From the NCBI GenBank assembly GCA_037893225.1, contig JAZGUH010000718.1, positions 1-64,000 on the forward strand: 64,000 nt of DNA. Direction: 5' to 3'. The stretch is from Hippasteria phrygiana (lineage: Eukaryota; Echinodermata; Asteroidea; Valvatida; Goniasteridae). How positions within the stretch are numbered: the first letter of the stretch is position 1; each line of letters opens with the position of its first letter. This document shows positions 50,701-62,300 of this stretch, piece after piece. A model generated the notes under the pieces. The model was not told where the DNA came from. It did no database searches and worked only from the letters and a program-made list of their open reading frames with translations. Position numbers and translations under genes: made by a program.

Positions 50701-53648
50701 TGAATTTTCTCCACAAGTGTTAACTCTAAGAAGCCGCCGATAATTGCAACATGTAGCGCCAGATCTAAGCTATCCATACATGTCAAAATTACTGAATTTG
50801 GTTGATATTTCATGCAATTATGAATGAGTAAAGCAAGTCATACCCTAGGGAATTTGACAGGCATGGAGCAATAAATAGAAGGTAATATGCACACAGATGT
50901 TGGCCGGAAAGAAAATAAACATTGCGAGGTTTGAATTTTCTCCACAAGTTTTAACTCTAAGAAGCCGCCGATAATTGCAACATGTAGCGCCAGATCTAAG
51001 CTATCCATACATGTCAAAATTACTGAATTTGGTTGATATTTCATGCAATTATGAATGAGTAAAGCAAGTCCATACCCCAGGGATTTTGACAGGCATGGAG
51101 CAATAAATAGGAGGTAATCTGCACACAGATGGTGGCCAGGAAGAAAATAAACATTGCGAGGTTTGAATTTTCTCCACAAGTGTTAACTCTAAGAAGCCGC
51201 CGATAATTGCAACATGTAGCGCCAGATCTAAGCTATCCATACATGTCAAAATTACTGAATTTGGTTGATATTTCATGCAATTATGAATGAGTAAAGCAAG
51301 TCCATACCCCAGGGAATTTGACAGGCATGGAGCAATAAATAAAAGGTAATCTGCACACAGATGGTGGCCGGGAAGAAAATAAACATTGCGAGGTTTGAAT
51401 TTTCTCCACAAGTGTTAACTCTAAGAAGCCGCCGATAATTGCAACATGTAGCGCCAGATCTAAGCTATCCATACATGTCAACATTACTGAATTTGGTTGA
51501 TATTTCATGCAATTATGAATGAGTAAAGCAAGTCCATACCCCAGGGAATTTGACATGCATAGAGCAATAAATAGACGGTAACATGGACACAGATGGTGGC
51601 CGGAAAGAAAATAAACATTGCGAGGTTTGAATTTTCTCCACAAGTTTTAACTCTAAGAAGCCGCCGATAATTGCAACATGTAGCGCCAGATCTAAGCTAT
51701 CCATACATGTCAAAATTACTGAATTTGGTTGATATTTCATGCAATTATGAATGAGTAAAGCAAGTCCATACCCCAGGGAATTTGACATGCATGGAGCAAT
51801 AAATAGACGGTAACATGTACACAGATGTTGGCCGGAAAGAAAATAAACATTGCGAGGTTTGAATTTTCTCCACAAGTGTTAACTCTAAGAAGCCGCCGAT
51901 AATTGCAACATGTAGCGCCAGATCTAAGCTATCCATACATGTCAAAATTACTGAATTTGGTTGATATTTCATGCAATTATGAATGAGTAAAGCAAGTCCA
52001 TACCCCAGGGAATTTGACAGGCATGGAGCAATAAATAGAAGGTAATATGCACACAGATGGTGGCCGGGAAGAAAATAAACATTGCGAGGTTTGAATTTTC
52101 TCCACAAGTTTTAACTCTAAGAAGCCGCCGATAATTGCAACATGTAGCGCCAGATCTAAGCTATCCATACATGTCAAAATTACTGAATTTGGTTGATATT
52201 TCATGCAATTATGAATGAGTAAAGCAAGTCATACCCCAGGGAATTTGACAGGCATGGGGCAATAAATAGAAGGTAATATGCACACAGATGTTGGCCGGAA
52301 AGAAAATAAACATTGCGAGGTTTGAATTTTCTCCACAAGTTTTAACTCTAAGAAGCCGCCGATAATTGCAACATGTAGCGCCAGATCTAAGCTATCCATA
52401 CATGTCAAAATTACTGAATTTGGTTGATATTTCATGCAATTATGAATGAGTAAAGCAAGTCCATACCCCAGGGATTTTGACAGGCATGGAGCAATAAATA
52501 GGAGGTAATCTGCACACAGATAGTGGCCAGGAAGAAAATAAACATTGCGAGGTTTGAATTTTCTCCACAAGTGTTAACTCTAAGAAGCCGCCGATAATTG
52601 CAACATGTAGCGCCAGATCTAAGCTATCCATACATGTCAACATTACTGAATTTGGTTGATATTTCATGCAATTATGAATGAGTAAAGCAAGTCCATACCC
52701 CAGGGAATTTGACAGGCATGGAGCAATAAATAAAAGGTAATCTGCACACAGATGGTGGCCAGGAAGAAAATAAACATTGCGAGGTTTGAATTTTCTCCAC
52801 AAGTGTTAACTCTAAGAAGCCGCCGATAATTGCAACATGTAGCGCCAGATCTAAGCTATCCATACATGTCAAAATTACTGAATTTGGTTGATATTTCATG
52901 CAATTATGAATGAGTAAAGCAAGTCCATACCCCAGGGAATTTGACATGCATGGAGCAATAAATAGACGGTAACATGTACACAGATGTTGGCCGGAAAGAA
53001 AATAAACATTGCGAGGTTTGAATTTTCTCCACAAGTGTTAACTCTAAGAAGCCGCCGATAATTGCAACATGTAGCGCCAGATCTAAGCTATCCATACATG
53101 TCAAAATTACTGAATTTGGTTGATATTTCATGCAATTATGAATGAGTAAAGCAAGTCCATACCCCAGGGAATTTGACAGGCATGGAGCAATAAATAAAAG
53201 GTAATCTGCACACAGATGGTGGCCGGGAAGAAAATAAACATTGCGAGGTTTGAATTTTCTCCACAAGTGTTAACTCTAAGAAGCCGCCGATAATTGCAAC
53301 ATGTAGCGCCAGATCTAAGCTATCCATACATGTCAAAATTACTGAATTTGGTTGATATTTCATGCAATTATGAATGAGTAAAGCAAGTCCATACCCCAGG
53401 GAATTTGACAGGCATGGAGCAATAAATAGAAGGTAATATGCACACAGATGGTGGCCGGGAAGAAAATAAACATTGCGAGGTTTGAATTTTCTCCACAAGT
53501 TTTAACTCTAAGAAGCCGCCGATAATTGCAACATGTAGCGCCAGATCTAAGCTATCCATACATGTCAAAATTACTGAATTTGGTTGATATTTCATGCAAT
53601 TATGAATGAGTAAAGCAAGTCATACCCCAGGGAATTTGACAGGCATGG
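47201..53648. repeat. 31-mer-offset (7,186-bp) segmental pair, copy 2
   Basis: Copy of 40,015-46,462. On its right it continues with an E carrying agttaatatg (53,664), like the region at 38.1 kb, and not with the E/A chimera of copy 1. It is therefore related to two different upstream segments. Confidence 0.85.
47745..50526. repeat. Two tandem copies of hexamer HOR [B C Ac C Tc A]
   Basis: Copies at 47,745-49,135 and 49,136-50,526, corresponding to 40,559-43,340 at an offset of 7,186 bp. They are followed by the same B', B, C, A, F, D, G order as after 43,340. Confidence 0.9.
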
Positions 53649-54698
53649 GGCAATAAATAGAAGTTAATATGCACACAGATGTTGGCCGGAAAGAAAATAA
53701 ACATTGCGAGGTTTGAATTTTCTCCACAAGTTTTAACTCTAAGAAGCCGCCGATAATTGCAACATGTAGCGCCAGATCTAAGCTATCCATACATGTCAAA
53801 ATTACTGAATTTGGTTGATATTTCATGCAATTATGAATGAGTAAAGCAAGTCCATACCCCAGGGATTTTGACAGGCATGGAGCAATAAATAGGAGGTAAT
53901 CTGCACACAGATAGTGGCCAGGAAGAAAATAAACATTGCGAGGTTTGAATTTTCTCCACAAGTGTTAACTCTAAGAAGCCGCCGATAATTGCAACATGTA
54001 GCGCCAGATCTAAGCTATCCATACATGTCAACATTACTGAATTTGGTTGATATTTCATGCAATTATGAATGAGTAAAGCAAGTCCATACCCCAGGGAATT
54101 TGACAGGCATGGAGCAATAAATAAAAGGTAATCTGCACACAGATGGTGGCCAGGAAGAAAATAAACATTGCGAGGTTTGAATTTTCTCCACAAGTGTTAA
54201 CTCTAAGAAGCCGCCGATAATTGCAACATGTAGCGCCAGATCTAAGCTATCCATACATGTCAAAATTACTGAATTTGGTTGATATTTCATGCAATTATGA
54301 ATGAGTAAAGCAAGTCCATACCCCAGGGAATTTGACATGCATGGAGCAATAAATAGACGGTAACATGTACACAGATGTTGGCCGGAAAGAAAATAAACAT
54401 TGCGAGGTTTGAATTTTCTCCACAAGTGTTAACTCTAAGAAGCCGCCGATAATTGCAACATGTAGCGCCAGATCTAAGCTATCCATACATGTCAAAATTA
54501 CTGAATTTGGTTGATATTTCATGCAATTATGAATGAGTAAAGCAAGTCCATACCCCAGGGAATTTGACAGGCATGGAGCAATAAATAAAAGGTAATCTGC
54601 ACACAGATGGTGGCCGGGAAGAAAATAAAAATTGCGAGGTTTGAATTTTCTCCACAAGTGTTAACTCTAAGAAGCCGCCGATAATTGCAACATGTAGC
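51917..54698. repeat. Two tandem copies of hexamer HOR [G E C' A' D A]
   Basis: Copies at 51,917-53,307 and 53,308-54,698. They match 36,386-39,167 at an offset of 15,531 bp, including the rare state at 38,133/53,664. The last monomer (54,467-54,698) is a junction chimera. Confidence 0.88.
54467..54698 (+). repeat. Junction monomer marking a 695-bp (three-monomer) offset shift
   Basis: Left of this monomer the sequence matches 35.6-38.9 kb at an offset of 15,531 bp. From here on it matches 39.6-40.7 kb at 14,836 bp. The monomer starts like 38,936 (caaaatt) but carries the aaaaattgcg state of 39,631-39,862 (54,630/39,794). The offsets differ by 695 bp, exactly one 231-bp and two 232-bp monomers. 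Confidence 0.85.
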
Positions 54699-57600
54699 GC
54701 CAGATCTAAGCTATCCATACATGTCAAAATTACTGAATTTGGTTGATATTTCATGCAATTATGAATGAGTAAAGCAAGTCCATACCCCAGGGATTTTGAC
54801 AGGCATGGAGCAATAAATAGGAGGTAATCTGCACACAGATGGTGGCCAGGAAGAAAATAAACATTGCGAGGTTTGAATTTTCTCCACAAGTGTTAACTCT
54901 AAGAAGCCGCCGATAATTGCAACATGTAGCGCCAGATCTAAGCTATCCATACATGTCAACATTACTGAATTTGGTTGATATTTCATGCAATTATGAATGA
55001 GTAAAGCAAGTCCATACCCCAGGGAATTTGACAGGCATGGAGCAATAAATAAAAGGTAATCTGCACACAGATGTTGGCCGGAAAGAAAATAAACATTGCG
55101 AGGTTTGAATTTTCTCCACAAGTGTTAACTCTAAGAAGCCGCCGATAATTGCAACATGTAGCGCCAGATCTAAGCTATCCATACATGTCAAAATTACTGA
55201 ATTTGGTTGATATTTCATGCAATTATGAATGAGTAAAGCAAGTCCATACCCCAGGGAATTTGACAGGCATGGAGCAATAAATAAAAGGTAATCTGCACAC
55301 AGATGGTGGCCGGGAAGAAAATAAACATTGCGAGGTTTGAATTTTCTCCACAAGTGTTAACTCTAAGAAGCCGCCGATAATTGCAACATGTAGCGCCAGA
55401 TCTAAGCTATCCATACATGTCAAAATTACTGAATTTGGTTGATATTTCATGCAATTATGAATGAGTAAAGCAAGTCATACCCTAGGGAATTTGACAGGCA
55501 TGGAGCAATAAATAGAAGGTAATATGCACACAGATGTTGGCCGGAAAGAAAATAAACATTGCGAGGTTTGAATTTTCTCCACAAGTTTTAACTCTAAGAA
55601 GCCGCCGATAATTGCAACATGTAGCGCCAGATCTAAGCTATCCATACATGTCAAAATTACTGAATTTGGTTGATATTTCATGCAATTATGAATGAGTAAA
55701 GCAAGTCCATACCCCAGGGATTTTGACAGGCATGGAGCAATAAATAGGAGGTAATCTGCACACAGATGGTGGCCAGGAAGAAAATAAACATTGCGAGGTT
55801 TGAATTTTCTCCACAAGTGTTAACTCTAAGAAGCCGACCGATAATTGCAACATGTAGCGCCAGATCTAAGCTATCCATACATGTCAACATTACTGAATTT
55901 GGTTGATATTTCATGCAATTATGAATGAGTAAAGCAAGTCCATACCCCAGGGAATTTGACAGGCATGGAGCAATAAATAAAAGGTAATCTGCACACAGAT
56001 GGTGGCCGGGAAGAAAATAAACATTGCGAGGTTTGAATTTTCTCCACAAGTGTTAACTCTAAGAAGCCGCCGATAATTGCAACATGTAGCGCCAGATCTA
56101 AGCTATCCATACATGTCAAAATTACTGAATTTGGTTGATATTTCATGCAATTATGAATGAGTAAAGCAAGTCCATACCCCAGGGATTTTGACAGGCATGG
56201 AGCAATAAATAGGAGGTAATCTGCACACAGATGGTGGCCAGGAAGAAAATAAACATTGCGAGGTTTGAATTTTCTCCACAAGTTTTAACTCTAAGAAGCC
56301 GCCGATAATTGCAACATGTAGCGCCAGATCTAAGCTATCCATACATGTCAAAATTACTGAATTTGGTTGATATTTCATGCAATTATGAATGAGTAAAGCA
56401 AGTCCATACCCCAGGGATTTTGACAGGCATGGAGCAATAAATAGGAGGTAATCTGCACACAGATGGTGGCCAGGAAGAAAATAAACATTGCGAGGTTTGA
56501 ATTTTCTCCACAAGTGTTAACTCTAAGAAGCCGCCGATAATTGCAACATGTAGCGCCAGATCTAAGCTATCCATACATGTCAACATTACTGAATTTGGTT
56601 GATATTTCATGCAATTATGAATGAGTAAAGCAAGTCCATACCCCAGGGAATTTGACAGGCATGGAGCAATAAATAAAAGGTAATCTGCACACAGATGGTG
56701 GCCGGGAAGAAAATAAAAATTGCGAGGTTTGAATTTTCTCCACAAGTGTTAACTCTAAGAAGCCGCCGATAATTGCAACATGTAGCGCCAGATCTAAGCT
56801 ATCCATACATGTCAAAATTACTGAATTTGGTTGATATTTCATGCAATTATGAATGAGTAAAGCAAGTCCATACCCCAGGGATTTTGACAGGCATGGAGCA
56901 ATAAATAGGAGGTAATCTGCACACAGATGGTGGCCAGGAAGAAAATAAACATTGCGAGGTTTGAATTTTCTCCACAAGTGTTAACTCTAAGAAGCCGCCG
57001 ATAATTGCAACATGTAGCGCCAGATCTAAGCTATCCATACATGTCAACATTACTGAATTTGGTTGATATTTCATGCAATTATGAATGAGTAAAGCAAGTC
57101 CATACCCCAGGGAATTTGACAGGCATGGAGCAATAAATAAAAGGTAATCTGCACACAGATGTTGGCCGGAAAGAAAATAAACATTGCGAGGTTTGAATTT
57201 TCTCCACAAGTGTTAACTCTAAGAAGCCGCCGATAATTGCAACATGTAGCGCCAGATCTAAGCTATCCATACATGTCAAAATTACTGAATTTGGTTGATA
57301 TTTCATGCAATTATGAATGAGTAAAGCAAGTCCATACCCCAGGGAATTTGACAGGCATGGAGCAATAAATAAAAGGTAATCTGCACACAGATGGTGGCCG
57401 GGAAGAAAATAAACATTGCGAGGTTTGAATTTTCTCCACAAGTGTTAACTCTAAGAAGCCGCCGATAATTGCAACATGTAGCGCCAGATCTAAGCTATCC
57501 ATACATGTCAAAATTACTGAATTTGGTTGATATTTCATGCAATTATGAATGAGTAAAGCAAGTCCATACCCCAGGGATTTTGACAGGCATGGAGCAATAA

Positions 57601-57946
57601 ATAGGAGGTAATCTGCACACAGATGGTGGCCAGGAAGAAAATAAACATTGCGAGGTTTGAATTTTCTCCACAAGTGTTAACTCTAAGAAGCCGCCGATAA
57701 TTGCAACATGTAGCGCCAGATCTAAGCTATCCATACATGTCAACATTACTGAATTTGGTTGATATTTCATGCAATTATGAATGAGTAAAGCAAGTCCATA
57801 CCCCAGGGAATTTGACAGGCATGGAGCAATAAATAAAAGGTAATCTGCACACAGATGGTGGCCGGGAAGAAAATAAACATTGCGAGGTTTGAATTTTCTC
57901 CACAAGTGTTAACTCTAAGAAGCCGCCGATAATTGCAACATGTAGC
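54699..57946. repeat. Rearranged hexamer segment with a 9-mer-offset (2,088-bp) copy
   Basis: C Tc A B C Ac C C Ac C Tc A C Ac types occur here in irregular order. The part around 54,630-55,390 recurs at 56,718-57,480 (offset 2,088 bp, sharing the aaaaattgcg state). The C monomer ending near 56,310 has agtttt rather than agtgtt, a hybrid state for type C. Confidence 0.8.
55837..55837. other. Single-base insertion in an otherwise stable array
   Basis: An extra a gives aagccgaccgat in place of aagccgccgat. It is the only one-base indel found outside the first 2.15 kb apart from the 231-bp class deletion. Confidence 0.85.
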
Positions 57947-59337
57947 GCCAGATCTAAGCTATCCATACATGTCAAAATTACTGAATTTGGTTGATATTTC
58001 ATGCAATTATGAATGAGTAAAGCAAGTCATACCCTAGGGAATTTGACAGGCATGGAGCAATAAATAGAAGGTAATATGCACACAGATGTTGGCCGGAAAG
58101 AAAATAAACATTGCGAGGTTTGAATTTTCTCCACAAGTTTTAACTCTAAGAAGCCGCCGATAATTGCAACATGTAGCGCCAGATCTAAGCTATCCATACA
58201 TGTCAAAATTACTGAATTTGGTTGATATTTCATGCAATTATGAATGAGTAAAGCAAGTCCATACCCCAGGGATTTTGACAGGCATGGAGCAATAAATAGG
58301 AGGTAATCTGCACACAGATGGTGGCCAGGAAGAAAATAAACATTGCGAGGTTTGAATTTTCTCCACAAGTGTTAACTCTAAGAAGCCGCCGATAATTGCA
58401 ACATGTAGCGCCAGATCTAAGCTATCCATACATGTCAACATTACTGAATTTGGTTGATATTTCATGCAATTATGAATGAGTAAAGCAAGTCCATACCCCA
58501 GGGAATTTGACAGGCATGGAGCAATAAATAAAAGGTAATCTGCACACAGATGGTGGCCGGGAAGAAAATAAACATTGCGAGGTTTGAATTTTCTCCACAA
58601 GTGTTAACTCTAAGAAGCCGCCGATAATTGCAACATGTAGCGCCAGATCTAAGCTATCCATACATGTCAAAATTACTGAATTTGGTTGATATTTCATGCA
58701 ATTATGAATGAGTAAAGCAAGTCCATACCCCAGGGATTTTGACAGGCATGGAGCAATAAATAGGAGGTAATCTGCACACAGATGGTGGCCAGGAAGAAAA
58801 TAAACATTGCGAGGTTTGAATTTTCTCCACAAGTGTTAACTCTAAGAAGCCGCCGATAATTGCAACATGTAGCGCCAGATCTAAGCTATCCATACATGTC
58901 AACATTACTGAATTTGGTTGATATTTCATGCAATTATGAATGAGTAAAGCAAGTCCATACCCCAGGGAATTTGACAGGCATGGAGCAATAAATAAAAGGT
59001 AATCTGCACACAGATGTTGGCCGGAAAGAAAATAAACATTGCGAGGTTTGAATTTTCTCCACAAGTGTTAACTCTAAGAAGCCGCCGATAATTGCAACAT
59101 GTAGCGCCAGATCTAAGCTATCCATACATGTCAAAATTACTGAATTTGGTTGATATTTCATGCAATTATGAATGAGTAAAGCAAGTCCATACCCCAGGGA
59201 ATTTGACAGGCATGGAGCAATAAATAAAAGGTAATCTGCACACAGATGGTGGCCGGGAAGAAAATAAACATTGCGAGGTTTGAATTTTCTCCACAAGTGT
59301 TAACTCTAAGAAGCCGCCGATAATTGCAACATGTAGC
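57947..59337. repeat. Hexamer HOR [B C Ac C Tc A], last complete copy
   Basis: One full 1,391-bp unit. The next one, starting at 59,338, has B C Ac and then departs (a second Ac, then an E-like monomer), ending the hexamer series toward the right. Confidence 0.88.
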
Positions 59338-62300
59338 GCCAGATCTAAGCTATCCATACATGTCAAAATTACTGAATTTGGTTGATATTTCATGCAATTA
59401 TGAATGAGTAAAGCAAGTCATACCCTAGGGAATTTGACAGGCATGGAGCAATAAATAGAAGGTAATATGCACACAGATGTTGGCCGGAAAGAAAATAAAC
59501 ATTGCGAGGTTTGAATTTTCTCCACAAGTTTTAACTCTAAGAAGCCGCCGATAATTGCAACATGTAGCGCCAGATCTAAGCTATCCATACATGTCAAAAT
59601 TACTGAATTTGGTTGATATTTCATGCAATTATGAATGAGTAAAGCAAGTCCATACCCCAGGGATTTTGACAGGCATGGAGCAATAAATAGGAGGTAATCT
59701 GCACACAGATGGTGGCCAGGAAGAAAATAAACATTGCGAGGTTTGAATTTTCTCCACAAGTGTTAACTCTAAGAAGCCGCCAATAATTGCAACATGTAGC
59801 GCCAGATCTAAGCTATCCATACATGTCAACATTACTGAATTTGGTTGATATTTCATGCAATTATGAATGAGTAAAGCAAGTCCATACCCCAGGGAATTTG
59901 ACAGGCATGGAGCAATAAATAAAAGGTAATCTGCACACAGATGGTGGCCGGGAAGAAAATAAACATTGCGAGGTTTGAATTTTCTCCACAAGTGTTAACT
60001 CTAAGAAGCCGCCGATAATTGCAACATGTAGCGCCAGATCTAAGCTATCCATACATGTCAACATTACTGAATTTGGTTGATATTTCATGCAATTATGAAT
60101 GAGTAAAGCAAGTCCATACCCCAGGGAATTTGACAGGCATGGAGCAATAAATAAAAGGTAATCTGCACACAGATGGTGGCCGGGAAGAAAATAAACCTTG
60201 CGAGGTTTGAATTTTCTCCACAAGTGTTAACTCTAAGAAGCCGCCGATAATTGCAACATGTAGCGCCAGATCTAAGCTATCCATACATGTCAAAATTACT
60301 GAATTTGGTTGATATTTCATGCAATTATGAATGAGTAAAGCAAGTCATACCCCAGGGAATTTGACAGGCATGGGGCAATAAATAGAAGGTAATATGCACA
60401 CAGATGGTGGCCGGAAAGAAAATAAACATTGCGAGGTTTGAATTTTCTCCACAAGTTTTAACTCTAAGAAGCCGCCGATAATTGCAACATGTAGCGCCAG
60501 ATCTTAGCTATCCATACATGTCAAAATTACTGAATTTGGTTGATATTTCATGCAATTATGAATGAGTAAAGCAAGTCCATACCCCAGGGAATTTGACAGG
60601 CATGGAGCAATAAATAAAAGGTAATCTGCACACAGATGGTGGCCGGGAAGAAAATAAACATTGCGAGGTTTGAATTTTCTCCACAAGTGTTAACTCTAAG
60701 AAGCCGCCGATAATTGCAACATGTAGCGCCAGATCTAAGCTATCCATACATGTCAAAATTACTGAATTTGGTTGATATTTCATGCAATTATGAATGAGTA
60801 AAGCAAGTCATACCCTAGGGAATTTGACAGGCATGGAGCAATAAATAGAAGGTAATATGCACACAGATGTTGGCCGGAAAGAAAATAAACATTGCGAGGT
60901 TTGAATTTTCTCCACAAGTTTTAACTCTAAGAAGCCGCCGATAATTGCAACATGTAGCGCCAGATCTAAGCTATCCATACATGTCAACATTACTGAATTT
61001 GGTTGATATTTCATGCAATTATGAATGAGTAAAGCAAGTCCATACCCCAGGGAATTTGACAGGCATGGAGCAATAAATAAAAGGTAATCTGCACACAGAT
61101 GGTGGCCGGGAAGAAAATAAACATTGCGAGGTTTGAATTTTCTCCACAAGTGTTAACTCTAAGAAGCCGCCGATAATTGCAACATGTAGCGCCAGATCTA
61201 AGCTATCCATACATGTCAAAATTACTGAATTTGGTTGATATTTCATGCAATTATGAATGAGTAAAGCAAGTCCATACCCCAGGGAATTTGACATGCATAG
61301 AGCAATAAATAGACGGTAACATGTACACAGATGTTGGCCGGAAAGAAAATAAACATTGCGAGGTTTGAATTTTCTCCACAAGTTTTAACTCTAAGAAGCC
61401 GCCGATAATTGCAACATGTAGCGCCAGATCTAAGCTATCCATACATGTCAAAATTACTGAATTTGGTTGTTATTTCATGCAATTATGAATGAGTAAAGCA
61501 AGTCATACCCCAGGGAATTTGACAGGCATGGGGCAATAAATAGAAGGTAATATGCACACAGATGTTGGCCGGAAAGAAAATAAACATTGCGAGGTTTGAA
61601 TTTTCTCCACAAGTGTTAACTCTAAGAAGCCGCCGATAATTGCAACATGTAGCGCCAGATCTAAGCTATCCATACATGTCAAAATTACTGAATTTGGTTG
61701 ATATTTCATGCAATTATGAATGAGTAAAGCAAGTCCATACCCCAGGGAATTTGACAGGCATGGAGCAATAAATAAAAGGTAATCTGCACACAGATGGTGG
61801 CCGGGAAGAAAATAAACATTGCGAGGTTTGAATTTTCTCCACAAGTTTTAACTCTAAGAAGCCGCCGATAATTGCAACATGTAGCGCCAGATCTAAGCTA
61901 TCCATACATGTCAAAATTACTGAATTTGGTTGATATTTCATGCAATTATGAATGAGTAAAGCAAGTCATACCCCAGGGAATTTGACAGGCATGGGGCAAT
62001 AAATAGAAGGTAATATGCACACAGATGTTGGCCGGAAAGAAAATAAACATTGCGAGGTTTGAATTTTCTCCACAAGTGTTAACTCTAAGAAGCCGCCGAT
62101 AATTGCAACATGTAGCGCCAGATCTAAGCTATCCATACATGTCAAAATTACTGAATTTGGTTGATATTTCATGCAATTATGAATGAGTAAAGCAAGTCCA
62201 TACCCCAGGGAATTTGACAGGCATGGAGCAATAAATAAAAGGTAATCTGCACACAGATGTTGGCCGGAAAGAAAATAAACATTGCGAGGTTTGAATTTTC

